Of a DNA stretch of 64,000 nt, positions 1 through 12,329 are shown piece by piece. This DNA is from Camellia lanceoleosa (lineage: Eukaryota > Streptophyta > Magnoliopsida > Ericales > Theaceae): NCBI GenBank assembly GCA_025200525.1, contig CM045758.1:170018101-170082100 (forward strand). The letters are read 5' to 3'. The notes below the pieces were generated by a model. That model saw only the letters and a list, made by a program, of their open reading frames with translations. It had not been told where the DNA came from and did not search any database. The first letter of the stretch is position 1. Each line of letters begins with the position of its first letter. The position numbers were made by a program, and so were the translations under genes.

Positions 1-302
1 TGGTGGAAAATGGTGGCAGGTGGTGGCTAGTGTTGGGTGCTAAAAAAATAAAAAATAAAATAAAATAAAAAAACTCAAAACTCAAAACGGAAACACATTT
101 TTTGTGTTTTCATTTTTTAGCCAAATTTATAAACTGAGACCACTGATTTATAAATCAAAAATTTTACCAAACAAGTTTTTATTTGAGTTTTTAAAATTTT
201 TGTAAATACAAACAGAAAACTGAAAACGTAAGTGTTACCAAACAATACCTAGGTAAATTATACTTTTTTCCATTTATATTTAGTCACTTTTTTTTTTACT
301 TT
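1..302. other. AT-rich intergenic flank
   Basis: I see no gene. The stretch is AT-rich with A/T runs and the phrase 'accaaac' on either side of an AT-rich core, which could be the edge of an old MITE, but I cannot fix its ends. Confidence 0.4.
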
Positions 303-527
303 GATTCTCGTTGGGTAACTTGACTTTTTAGTCTAAAAGTCAAAAGTCACTAAAAAAATAAAAAAATCAATAATATATATCAAAAAGTTAAAGATTTTTT
401 TTCTTTACTTTTTGCATATCTTTTTATAAAAAATCAAAAAGTCATCCTAAATATACTAGTTTTTTTACATCATATTTTAGCCAAAAAGTCAAAAAAAATA
501 CTAAAAAAGTTTGTTCCAAACGAGGCC
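303..527. mobile_element. MITE, TTA-type (copy 1, decayed left end)
   Basis: The right end reads CCAAACGAGGCC. The left end (CTCGTTGGGTAACTTGAC) aligns with the left end of the well-preserved copy at 9658-9885 with several changes. The interior shares the same 'aaaaagtcaaaa' and 'atattttagccaaaaagtc' phrases and the length is almost the same (225 against 228 bp). No coding capacity. The left terminus has mutated, so its exact base is uncertain. Confidence 0.6.
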
Positions 528-1989
528 TAAAGTTTTTTTTTTTTTTTTTCATTTTAACCCTTCTTGTTTTAAGTTTTTTCTAATTTACTCCTAAAATTAA
601 GTTTTGTAAGAAATTAGACAAAAATTGATACATTGCCAATTATGTGACAACAAAAATATTTTTTTATATATAATTTACACATTTGATATAAATTCAAATC
701 TCAATATAATAATATATCTTTTATGTTATGTAACAGTTATCACGTCATTTTCTGTTTAATTTTGAATAAAAATTAATTTTAAAAGTAAATCAAAAAAAAA
801 TTTAAATATAAAAAATTAAAGTGAAAAAAAATAACGTTAAGAGATAAAGTAAGAAAGTTGCCAAACATAAAAGAGGGGGAAAAGTAATTTACCCAAAAAG
901 TTATACAAATGAAGACAATTGGAGAATCTGAGAATGTTTCCGGCGGCAATCTCTGTTCTTACATACATAGAGATGGCAAATGGCAATTGGACATTCTTCG
1001 ATCTAATCCATGCACTAAAAGATCTCTCTCTAGATATTCAGAATCCGACAACTTATAGAATTGGGCGTTTCGCCCCATAATTTTTCTCGCATACATCAAC
1101 CTTAAAACTCCTATACACCACTATAACCTTAAACTTTATTTTAATATGTGGTTCATGTTAGTTTAGTATTGTAATATCAACTGCAAAGTACATAATCTTG
1201 GGTTAATATTAATAATATATTTATGTCCACATTCACCAAAGAGTTAGGCGCCATTGGTGGGTAAAACATTAATTTTTAGACAAATTATATCTGTAGTCTC
1301 TATAATTTGATTCCTATAATTTTAATTAATTCGATTTTGATATTGAATTTATAATTTTTTTAACTTAGTCTAATTTATTATAGTTTTTAATATTTTTAAT
1401 AGAAAATGCGCAAATAAACAATATGTTATATTTTTATAAACTTGTTCAACTCAGTGAGTTAATTTAGACTAACTCAATGATCATTTTCCTTCAAAAATCT
1501 TAATCAGCATTTTTAATTGGATTAAATTGACACAAAATCTAAAATTAAGTTAATTGAAATTACATGAATTAAAATGACATAATGTGCAAAATGTAAGTAC
1601 TACCACTATAATTTGCCATTAATTTTTACCTAATTACATGTATAGTTCTCATCTAGGAGACACCTCTCTTGGAAATTTAGCCTTATTCATGGTTGTCATA
1701 AGAATAATCTCAATGTGTAAGAGTAAAAACACAAGCAGTGCATTAAAACTAATGTCCACAAGGAAGGCTCGTGGAAACACCTCTCATCATGTTAAAATGC
1801 CTCTAGCAGTGTAATTTCAAGTTGTAACAATGCTAAAATAGCATAGTGCAATGAAAATTATACTCACTATAGCAATGTATTATGTGTTGTGGTAGAAAAA
1901 CACAATGTTGTTTTTGTGATTGCTTGTTTTTTCTTGTAATACACCTATAACAAGTTGAGTTTTAATTTTTATATATATATATATTGAGA
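528..1989. other. AT-rich intergenic DNA with a dispersed repeat
   Basis: No gene is recognisable. About 1290-1600 resembles 46300-46640: both have a 'cgattttga/aattatgaattta' stretch, then 'ctcaactcag..agttaat', then 'attttcctt..aaaa', and end in 'aaaatataaaatta'. This suggests two old copies of one non-coding dispersed repeat. The rest is A/T runs and simple sequence. Confidence 0.4.
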
Positions 1990-2660
1990 GGGTAAAATAT
2001 GTAAATTTGGGCCGAGCTAGGTGAAGTCATTACAATGGGCCAATTCGTGGGTTGTAGTAAAAAGGACTTCGTGAATTGTACCTAGCTTTCTTAGCTCGGT
2101 CCAAGTATGGTGATAGTAACCTCGGTCGAAGAGATAGCTGTAAAATAGCTCGGTCCATATACTCTGGTCCAAGCTATAGTTGGACAGTAACTGAGCTAAG
2201 GCATCGATTGTGGACACATCGAGCAGAATTGTAAGAGCAAGGTGGGACCGAGCTAGGTGAAGCGCGGTTAAAGCTGCCACCTAAGTATAGTGAAGTTAGC
2301 TCGGTTGTTTTTGGCATACTACCGAGGTAAGACCATTTTACTTGGTAAAAGCAGTGAGGAAGGTGTTGAAGGATAAGCATTATCTTTCAGAAGTATGATT
2401 CCTAGGAGAACTCTACATTGAGGAATAAGAGTCCTACTAAGATTGTGTCAGGCAAAATCCATAAAAGCTATCACAATTTTGACCCTCAAATACACAGAGC
2501 TTTGATCTATTGTCTATTGGCTGACTTAGGCATCGGAGAGGTATCTGGCACACACCCGCCAGTTAGCTCACGTTTGTGTTTTCAGGGAGTAAAGCAACAA
2601 CGTTTGGAAGAGCACAAGCTTGATCAACAAGATTATACGAAAATAATATTTCGTGCTCGT
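1990..2660 (+). mobile_element. Degraded LTR fragment (gypsy/TRIM-like U5 signature)
   Basis: This block is clearly less AT-rich than its surroundings. It contains repeated 'gctcggtc/ccgagctaggtgaag' phrases and then, at about 2519-2587, the run TGACTTAGGCATCGGAGAGG, CACACCCGCCAG, AGCTCACG, TTTTCAG. A TGACTT..GCATCGGAG..ACCCGCC stretch near the 3' end of the LTR recurs in plant LTR retrotransposons, including small non-autonomous ones. The same signature occurs in reverse orientation inside intron 1 of the GDSL gene (about 4690-4760). No second LTR, primer site or coding region is visible, so this is a solo or truncated LTR. Ends are approximate. Confidence 0.5.
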
Positions 2661-3505
2661 ACATATATATATATACATATAAATTATATTTATGTCATTA
2701 TAATTGAATTTTAATTTATCGCTAAAAACAATTACGTTATGTGAAGTGAGAGTAATTTGGCACAACTGAATTAAAATTAAATATAAAAATAAAAATAAAA
2801 ATACATCTATGCACAAATCATTTTTTCTGCCGTAACTTTGACTCAAGTTATTGAATTGAAACATTAATAAAATAAAAAAAAATGAGTTTTAGTTGAGAAG
2901 TGCTCTAAGGTTATTAGTTAACAAAATTTAAAATGATTGTACAATCTTTATAACATGTACTCTCATAAAAAATAAAAAATGTACAACTATTTTAAACTTA
3001 TTAATAGCACTTATTAACAAAATTTATAAAGAGTAATAGTTGAAGAATGGTGGTTGATAGCAAGATGAAGTAAACAAAGAACACAAACAATTACGCTAAA
3101 CTTATAACAAATTTGTATAAAATGTATCTTTAGTTTTCGTTTGTCAACTATATATTTTTATTAAAAAATTAAAATGTCATTATAAGTTGTCACATTACTC
3201 TCTCTATTTTTTTACACATCTTTTTAAGATTAAAAAGTATTAAAATAATCTATTTATAAACGAGACTTTATTATTATTATTAGTCACTCTCAAATCAAGT
3301 TTGTTTTCCACTGGACAAAGCAAGTTTGTTTTCCACTAGACAAAGTAGGGGCAAATTAGAAATTCTGATCAAGTAGCTCTGTGACACACATGTGGATTAT
3401 TACTAGGAAAGACCGGAAATGGTTGGTTACGACGCCAGGTTGGAATAATGACTTTTTGACATTTTCCTCCTTACTCATTTTGACATCTTGTATAGTATAA
3501 CTTGA
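2661..3505. other. AT-rich upstream region of the GDSL gene
   Basis: No gene seen. Mostly A/T-rich sequence; the last 250 bp, which include a short direct repeat 'caagtttgttttccact' near 3296 and 3321, are probably the promoter region of the downstream GDSL gene. Confidence 0.4.
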
Positions 3506-3513
3506 TATAAATA
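3506..3513 (+). promoter_or_regulatory. Putative TATA box of GDSL gene
   Basis: TATAAATA lies 87 bp upstream of the ATG at 3593, in the usual position for a plant core promoter. No transcript data are available, so the assignment rests on position and sequence alone. Confidence 0.5.
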
Positions 3514-3592
3514 TCAAACTCAAGCTTTGCACAGACATGGTAAGAAGTGAGAGAGATCATCATAAAAAAGGAATATAGACTTAGCTATCTCA

Positions 3593-6500
3593 ATGGCAAG
3601 GGTATGGATTCTTCTCTTATCTCTTTCCATTGTAGGGTTGATGAAGCAGTTGGTGTTGGTGGAAGCAGATTTGCCTGCTATTTACATATTTGGTGATTCA
3701 ACAGTAGATGTTGGGACAAACCCTCATTTGAGTGAGAGTCTTGCTCAAGCTAACATGCCTTTCAATGGGATTGATTATCCTTTCTCTAATGCAACAGGGA
3801 GGTTCAGCAATGGCTACAACACTGCTGACTTGATTGGTATTGAAGAATGCGCATCTACTCACTAAGAGCATCATTTACTCATATACATTTTTTTTTTTTT
3901 TTTTTTTTTATGTATATCTATATCCATATCAATATCTATGTGTATGTTTAATTATAGAGTGTGGGGCAGTAAGAACATCTTATGTAACTATTTTATGTTT
4001 ATTTAGGTATAATTTGGCATATCTTATATTGGTATTCAAGAATGCACATCTACTCACTAAGAGCATCATGTACTCATATACATATTTTTTTTTGTATATC
4101 TATATCCATATCCATATCAATATCTATGTGTATGTTTAATTATAGAGTGTGGGGCAGTAAGAACATCTTATCTAACTATTTTATGTTTATTTAGGTATTA
4201 GTTAACATATCTTATATGAGTACATTTTTATTTTTTTAGATCACATCACTTTTTTATTTTTTACACATCTTTTAATAGAACATCAAAAAAATATACTTAC
4301 TTAAAGCTATGCAAACACCCTCTTAGAGTGTGGGGGCAACTAAGAACACCCCATGTATCTATTTTATATATAAACATATGTATATGTTTAATTAATTATA
4401 TGGTGTGGGACCAGCATATATATACTCAGTCACCAAATTCATCAGTGTTTCCGTCTTTAAGTATTCTTAGTACTCTACCCACACTCTACCCATTAAAATT
4501 TTTTTAAAAAATATTCTTAATGCTATTTTTTGGTTAAAAATCCTATGAAGATATGACATAAATGGTAAAGTTATACTTCTTTTTAATAACTATTGTACGG
4601 GGAGGAAATATTCGCCGTTATCCATCGCTCTCCGTATTCCTTAGGTCCAAACTCTGCGTTGTTCTGAGTACCGTTGTTCAACTTGAGAACAAAATGACGG
4701 TGAGCTACCCGGCGGGTGTGCAGCTAAAAACCTCTCCGACGATCGAATTAACACACTAAGAGAAGAAGAAAGAGAGAAAGGAGACAAAAGACAGGTAGCT
4801 CTGATAGCAAGAATTCCAGACTTTTTACATAAAGGCGCCACGTAGCTTATATAGTTTTTGCGTGAACTACTCTGCTTGTCCTTTCTTAAATACGTGGATG
4901 TACTGTCCTCTCTTCGTCTTACACGTGTGTATGCAACAATATAGTCAAATAGGATTGACAAAATAACTTAATGGTATTGATGCGTACGGATGGTAGGATC
5001 TTCCCCTCAATTCCTGATTGGGCCATATGGCAACCTCTGCCGAGCTACCCTTAGCGCGATGCTGCAATCCATCTTTGGAACTGCACTATTTGCTCAATCC
5101 TGTCAAATGCCCACAACAAATGCTTCACCGAACTCTTCAGCTCGATTGCTCCTACGATCGGCTGAGCCTAATTCATCAAGGACAAATCCCATCCAAATGG
5201 CACCTTGATCAAGTACGTGATCCCAATTCGACCAAGCTAGCACTTTGGCCTAATCCACTTAGGGCCGTTCTATCCTAGACATGCAGTCCCCAAGTCTGGC
5301 TCAAGCCCAAACTAGCTCAGCCCATAAGTTCGGCCTAAATCCCCCTCTCAACTATATAAGTTAGTGATCAATATTTTAATATGGTATCTGTGGCCATGTT
5401 GATGATATAATATAAATAATAAAATTATTTGTCTCACTTTTACAATTTAGAATTTTACATGAAATGGTGGTCAATATTTCAATAGCCCATGTCCCAGATA
5501 CAGTTCATTTATATCATACTTTAAGATTCTAGTGTATTGAGATTTTGATGTCATTCTATGATTGTGAGTAAATTAGAACAAGGACACACGTTTTTTTGAA
5601 AGAAAATATCCAACCGTCACTTCTTGAGGCATAGGAATCTCAATGCATAATTCAACAAACGTGAGTATTGTTTCGAGGCAGGGACAGTGTATCCTCTGCT
5701 AGAATTTAGGTTAATTTTGCCAAATAATTTTGATCTTGAAATGTTCTGCATGCCACATTAAATAAAAAAGATAAGGCCTTCTGATTAATTTTTTTTTTTA
5801 ATGATGTTTGTTTGTTTGTTTGCTTAGTGAGGCTGCTGGATAAAACTCATTCACGGAGTCCGCCACCTTTTCTGTCTCTTCTAGAGAGAATGGCGAACTT
5901 CAAGAGAGATCTAACCAGGGGAGCCAACTTTGCATCTGGAGGCTCTGGAATTCTTGATTCAACTGGGAATGCTACATATGTAATCTTTCTTCTTCTTCTT
6001 CTTCTTCTACACTCAAAAATTCTAACTTTTTTAGTAAATTTTTTTCACTACAACAAATAAAGATTTTAGGAATTAAACTTTTCGTTCATAAAAATAAAAA
6101 TTTTGTTAGAAAAAAAAATGTATTAAAAGACCACTTTCAATCCTCACAAAAAGTTCATGTTGAAAAGTTAAATAAAAATTGCATTTTCTGAGACAAAACA
6201 ATTTCGTACCAAAGATTTATTTTTCGAGAGAAAAGTTTGGGTACTAAAACAATAGTAATTCATTATTACTTTTGTCACAAATTGTTACTTAAAAGTAACG
6301 TATTCTCATGCCAAAATTTTGAATTTTTTTTTCATATATACTTAAAGAGATCTCTTTTATTTGGTGCAAAAGAAATTTAAACTTTTGTTACGAGATTACA
6401 ATATTTTTAAGTTCTTATTTTTATTTTTTTTGTACTGGACAAACAACTTCCGACAATGGGAGTCAGTGGCAGAACTAGGATTTTGATTTATGGGGGGCAC

Positions 6501-9500
6501 CATTAATTCTTAGCAATATCAATTACCAAACTTAACCAAATTCAATTTTTATTTGATGATAGAATAACCAATGATCAACGTGATATCAAAATTATGTGCC
6601 TTAGATTTGTTTTAATTAACCGATTCTTTTTTATTACTAAATATGATGATAATCACAATTGAAAATGTAATAACATGCATACAAAAACAAAAGCAAAAAA
6701 AATAACAAGAAGAAGAAAAAGAAGATAGATGTAGAGAAAAATAAGAGACAAATGAGAGAGATAGAAATAATTATAAGAGAATATTTTGATAAAATTAAAC
6801 ATTTATAATGGTAAATTATAAGGAATTTATTAAAAAGAAGGTGAAAAAAGATGATATATAAACACTTTAAAACATATTTGAAAATTTAAAGGGAGTTAAA
6901 TGAATTTTTTTTTCTAATCAGTGGTAAAAGTGTAATTTTTAAAAATGAGAGGGCCCTCTAGGCCCTTGTAGCTCCGTGTTCCTAAGAAGTACCAAATATT
7001 CAATTTTATCACTAAAAGTAGAATAATGACATTTTTAGCAATTAAAATATTTCGTTCATAAATTATATTCTCTAAAATCTTAATTATTTGTTTGGTTTTT
7101 TCAAGATACATATAACACTTTTTATTTGAAAATTGTATAGCAAAACTAACTTGAGAATTTACATAATTACATGTATGGTTGTTCGTTGAAACAAACAGAG
7201 AAAGGTGGTCCCATTAGGGGAGCAAATCCAACAATTTTCAACAGTTCGGCCAAACATAACAATAATATTGGGTCCAGACAAAGCTGATAAGCTGATCTCA
7301 AACTCCTTGTACCTCATAAGTGTTGGAGGGAATGACTTCTTTGATTATCAACGTTACAACAGGACCACAATGCTTCCTGAGACCTTCATGGCCATTCTCC
7401 TCAATGCCTATGCAACCCATTTGGAGGTTCCAATTCTTATAACTCTCTCTCTCTCTCTCTCTCTCTCTCAGATGATATTTGAATACGTGCTAAGTACTGA
7501 AAAAATTTATTTAGAAAAATACTCTGAAAATGTAATGAATAGTTGAGATTTATTTCGTGTATGGGTGTTATTGTACAATAATTAGATCTAAGCCATCAAT
7601 TTTCTAGAATATTTTTTTGGATTGTTAAGCTTCATGATTTGAGTATACTGATTAAGCTGCGTTTGGATTTTATATTTTTCTTCTTTTTTAAAGGGTTGGT
7701 TTAGTGGTCAAGGTTTCGGGTCTGAGGGTATACTCCTTCCATAGTCTCAAGTTTGAAATTTCTTAAGTACAAATAATGTATTGGGGTTAGTCTATAAAGG
7801 GTTTTACGCCGACTTTAAATGGCTCCCCCATGAGTGGACGGTGAGATTGATTTTCCGAATTAGTCAGTTCTTAGGGCCGGAGACAGACCTCTTGAAATTT
7901 ATAAAATATGAATTTTTCCTCTTAGTTTTGGAAATTACGATTTTTTTTTTGTTAGAATTTTTTATTTAACAGAATTAACGTAAAAAAATGAAATTTTTGA
8001 CTAGTCTCCTATATACAACAGTAAAATTATTAAAAATTTTAATTGAAATATATTTATAATATAATTAAAAATTATTAATTTACTTAAACATTTATAAATA
8101 AAAAAAGGTACCAAAATTGTCAATTAAAATATATTTATAACATAATTAAAAATTATTTATTAACCTAATGGTTTATTAATAAAATGGGTCATGTTTTATG
8201 TAATTAAAAATTTGAAAGGGTAAGATATAATTTTTAAAATCACATAGAGCAATTTGTATTTTAAACAAATCTAAAGTAGTGTATGTGTAATTTACCATAT
8301 CCTAAATGTATAGTTTGTTAAATATATATAAATCATTTTTTTTTTTTTCTAATTAGATATTGTTGTTAAATTGGCAGGATCTTTACACCCTAGGAGCCAG
8401 AAAATTTGCGATAATAGGTGTTCCCCCTATTGGGTGTTGCCCAGCTGAACGTGCTGTAAATCTCAAGCTAAATGGTAGTGATGGATGTTTTGACCAAATG
8501 AACGACTTGGTTCGAGCTTTCTACAATGAGACTGAGACGCTCTTGACTTCGTTCAGCTCACAATTCCAAGGAGTCAAGTACTCACTCGGCAATGCATTTG
8601 ACTTGACCATGACTATCATCAACAACCCATTAGTATTTGGTATGCATTCTTCTCTAGTAATATAAAAACGATTTTATTAACGAGTGCCTTAGAGTTTATT
8701 TAGTTGGAGGATTTGATAAGAAAAATGAAAATAAAAAAAGAATTAATATAAGATTTAAATTTTAAATTATGTTTGGCTGGAGAAAAAAATAAAAACCCCT
8801 AATTGAACCCAAAAAATAAAGTGAAATTGCATTTCTCTCATTTCTTTTTCTCTACGGTTTCCAGTATAATCAAATAAAAAGTGAGATTGTATTCCTTTTA
8901 TCTTTTTATTTTTCTCATTAAATCCTTCAACCAAACACAATCTAAGGACACCGGTTAAGGTTACATTAAATGAAGTCAACCACTTCCAATAGTATAGAAT
9001 TTAGAAAAAATAATGAATGCTTCATTGGAAAAAAATTTAGTTCTTTTGTAATAAGACTAAAATATCCTTTTTCTGTTGAGTAATTTTCTTTAAGGCCCGT
9101 TTTTCAACTATAAAATTTTAAAAATTAAAAAAATTGAGTCAGTTTTTTTTTTTTTTTTTCATTAAACACGAAAGCAAATCAAATTCTATATATATAAAAA
9201 AAGCATAAAAAATTAAATTGTTTTTTTCTTTTCTAAACTATTTTCAAAAAAAAAAATCAAAAAATTAAACACAAAAGTAAACTCTTCCTTTTAAAAATCT
9301 AACTAAATCAAATTCTTTTATCTTCTATTTAAAAAAGAAAATGTACATTTTTAAAACATGAACGTTTTTTTTTTTTTTTTTTTTTTTCATTGAAAAATGA
9401 TATGGTGGATAAGTTATATTATACAAGTTTAATTAATAACTTGAAAACTAAAGATGCAAAATAATAATAATAAGTAAAACATTATTTTTTTCAACCAAAC

Positions 9501-10937
9501 ATAAAAAATTACCTGAAAAGTTTAAAAAAAGAAAAAAAAATTTATTCAAAAGAAAGAGAATATTTTGATCTTATTACAAAAGAATTAAATTTTTTACAGT
9601 CAAACATTCATTTGTTTTTCTAAATTCTACACTAGTGAAGCGAAAGTGGTTGACTTAGGCCTCGTTTGGCAAGTTAATATTTTAGCTAAAAAGTCAAAAA
9701 ATTATTAAAAAGTCAAAAAGTTTACAACATATATTAAAAAGTCAAAAATTTTATTTTCTCTCTATTTTTTACACATTTTTTCGTAAAAAGTCAAAAAGCT
9801 ACCACAAACATACTAGTTTTTTTTATCTCATATTTTAGTCAAAAAATCAAAAATTTACTAAAATAATATGTTCTCAAACGAGGCCTTAGTATAACATTAA
9901 AGTTAAATTATTAGGATAGTTCCTATATTTGGTGACCTATAAATTCAAACTTAATCATCTATCATAATATAAATCATTCTCTCACATAAGGCGGGTTTCA
10001 AAATATATATAGCTTCTTTTTTCTTATTTTTTGTATGAGTTTCACACTCAAATTAAATGATTGTGTACAATTTTGTGATTGATTTTTTATGTAAATAAAA
10101 TAATTGATATAAAAACACATATCTTCCTTATACTATGCATTTTGCGTCATTTTAACTATCAATTTTGTAGTTTTGTCAATTTTATCCTTAAAGGTTTCAA
10201 TTTGAGTCAAAATTGTTTAATTTGCAACGCTGAATATTAAAATACAATCATAGTCCTTAAAACATGTGTTATGTGTGGCTTGAGTCCCTAAAGTTCGGTT
10301 TTTTTCAATTTTGTTCATAAACGTTGTTGTGTAAAGAACAAAAACATGAACGGGATTAAATTGATAAAATTAAAACATGGGAACCGAAATGAAATGGAGT
10401 AGACTATAAATGTATTTTACTACTAGTCCATGAACTATTTCAATGACTCATTTGAAATTGAATCAACTTGACTCAATTTGAAAACTTTAGAAAGGAAATT
10501 GACAAAATTAAAATTTGAAAAAATCAAAATGACAACTCATTTTAAAAGTCAATAGCTGCATTTAATCCCTTATATTATGAACCACAAGAAGCATACTAGG
10601 TATCGAGGAAGATTAAACAAGATCAATCTAATTGGTTTTTCTATAATTTGAACTTTTTTTTTTTTTGTTTTTTTTTTTTTGGGATCGGCCTATTATTTTG
10701 AACTTGTTAGGTATCAAGGAAGTTAAAACAGCTTGTTGTGGAAATGGAACACTCAATGGAGAAGGGCGATGCACACCATTGGCGAACCTATGCCGTAATC
10801 GGGAAGAGTACTTGTTCTGGGACTATGTTCATCCGACCCAAGCTGTCTCTTGGTTAGCTGCCCTCACCCTTTATGGTGGAGCACAACAATTTGTGACCCC
10901 TATGAATTTTAGCCAATTAGCTCCCATTGACATCTAA
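3593..10937 (+). CDS. GDSL esterase/lipase, five exons
   Basis: Exons 3593-3836, 5828-5979, 7199-7426, 8378-8639 and 10711-10937 join with GT..AG junctions and consistent phases (1,0,0,1) to give 1113 nt, 370 aa, a normal GDSL length. A hydrophobic signal peptide (about residues 1-25, cut near VEA/DLP) points to secretion. SGNH blocks are all present: GDS with nucleophile Ser36, the block II glycine in FASGGSG (about 119-120), GGND with Asn177, and DYVH with Asp333 and His336. The family hydrolyses acyl esters (lipids, cutin, acetylated cell-wall polymers); the substrate here cannot be told. The start is the first ATG in front of the signal peptide. The gene is stretched over 7.3 kb because its introns (1991, 1219, 951 and 2071 bp) hold a tandem duplication, an LTR remnant and two MITEs; none breaks the frame, so it looks functional. 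Confidence 0.93.
3833..4210 (+). repeat. Tandem duplication at the start of GDSL intron 1
   Basis: Two copies of about 190 bp lie head to tail. The first starts 'ttggtattgaagaatgc' across the exon 1 donor; the second starts 'ttggtattcaagaatgc' near 4029. Both continue through 'catctactcactaagagcatcat', a T-rich run and 'gagtgtggggcagtaagaacatctta'. The second copy therefore brings a second 'ggtatt' donor-like sequence into the intron. A shorter related phrase, 'agagtgtgggggcaactaagaacacc', follows at about 4325. Confidence 0.8.
4560..5390 (-). mobile_element. LTR remnant in reverse orientation within GDSL intron 1
   Basis: A GC-richer island in an AT-rich intron. Read on the minus strand, about 4760-4680 gives TTCGATCGTCGGAGAGG, then CACACCCGCCGGG, then AGCTCACCG and TTTTGTTCTCAAG, the same order of signature blocks as the LTR-like segment near 2519-2587. 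The two look like members of one LTR family in opposite orientations. No ORF, primer site or second LTR was seen. Being antisense to the gene it could supply antisense promoter activity, but nothing here shows that. Ends are approximate. Confidence 0.5.
7443..7469. repeat. (CT)n microsatellite in GDSL intron 3
   Basis: About 13 CT units begin 17 bp downstream of the exon 3 donor. The run ends in CTCAG, which resembles a splice acceptor, but it lies too close to the donor for a usable intron. Confidence 0.9.
8687..8947. mobile_element. Foldback MITE in GDSL intron 4
   Basis: The ends read CCTTAGA..TTAGTTGGAGGATTT and AAATCCTTCAACC..TCTAAGG, an imperfect inverted repeat of about 50 bp whose arms continue with 'gagaaaaat(g)aaaa'. 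No ORF. It belongs to the same broad 'GTTTGGTTG..GGATTT' foldback type as 54060-54218 and 48851-49004. The target duplication is not clear. Confidence 0.6.
9658..9885. mobile_element. MITE with GGCCTCGTTTGG ends, TTA target duplication
   Basis: Terminal inverted repeats GGCCTCGTTTGG and TCAAACGAGGCC enclose 228 bp of non-coding AT-rich DNA. TTA sits directly on both sides (9655-9657 and 9886-9888), the 3-bp duplication expected of PIF/Harbinger (Tourist-like) elements. It lies in GDSL intron 4. It is the best-preserved copy of a family also seen at 303-527 and about 46735-46881. Confidence 0.8.
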
Positions 10938-11287
10938 GACGACAAACACTCGCTCTCTACGGTTCTCTATACCAAAAATCTCTATCCTTCTATCATTATT
11001 ACACTTATAAGCCGCATGATATGATAAGAGTCTCAAGACAGTATAATTGTATGACTCAAGGTGTATTACGATTGAGAGACAGGACTTTTGAGATCAGAAA
11101 ATCTATGATGACAAGACTATTCTCTCATTGACACCGTTTCCATTACCTTAATTAATAATTGTTTTGTGTTCTTGTCACAAGTAGTATTGTGGAAACCTTG
11201 CATATGTATCATCACATTTCAATTGTCACAAACAAAAACATTGATTATCAGCCATATCTACACTTAATCTTCCTAAAAGAGTGTTGG
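10938..11287 (+). other. 3' flank of GDSL gene
   Basis: Presumed 3' UTR and downstream sequence, ending in the target duplication CTTGT (11288-11292) of the Tekay-like element. No strong polyadenylation hexamer is seen. Confidence 0.5.
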
Positions 11288-12329
11288 CTTGTTGTGATAC
11301 CCTTGTTCCGTAATATGTCAATTGGTCCTTAATATGAGTATAATTATGTGATTGATATGATTTCATGTGCCATTGTGTGAAAATATGTGGTTTTGAATTT
11401 TTATATGTTCACCGTAGGAATATCTATTTGATTCTCCTGCTTCAGAAATTAAATTGAAGGCCTTATCAGCCACAGAATTCGAAATTGATTACGCCATTGT
11501 GATTGGCATAATTTTTAGAACCTACGGTGAAATTTAATTGAAAATTGAATTTGGGTCAGATTAAATTGATTAAATTAATGAATTGGTGCCTAATTACTTT
11601 ATTACTATTATATTGGCATTAGTGGAATTTGTTGTGTGAGGGCACTACACCCTCTATTCTCTCTTCTTTGCTTCATTTGGCTGATTTGAACTCAAGGTTA
11701 GAGAGAGGGCCGGTTATAAAGAGAGGGAGAGAAGAATTGGGCAATTTTGGTCTTGAGGCTTGGAAATTTGGAAGCTAACTCAAGATTTAATCATAAATTG
11801 GGAAGATTAAGGCTTCTAGGTGAGTGAATTTGTACATATTAGTTTGTAATTTTTGTGAATTCAAGTTGAATGTTGATAAGGAACATAAAATGAATTGATC
11901 ATGATGAATTTGAGTTGGTTTTGTTGATTTGGTAGTCTATATGCACATGCATGTAAGAAAGTACCTTGAAATTGCATGTTTGAGCATAAAAATGTATAAT
12001 CCATGTGCCATTTTAATTGAAGCTCATGTTTTGACCACCTCTCCACCAATTAAGTTGAGAATGATGAGCATCTCCCACATGCATGTACAAATCATGGGGG
12101 TGTAAGGCTTGAATGTTGAAGTTGAGCATATTGGTGTTGAGTTTGAATTAATTTGGGACATGCATGTGTTTGATTCATGAAATTGAGCTCCATGATGATG
12201 TGTTTTGGTGTTTATACCATGTTAGTACAAGTATATGTGAAATTAGAGCCATAAAATGTAAGAAATATTGGGTTGAATGTTGGAAGAGAGCTCAAGAACT
12301 CAATCTGGGAAACCCAGAATTTTGATGTC

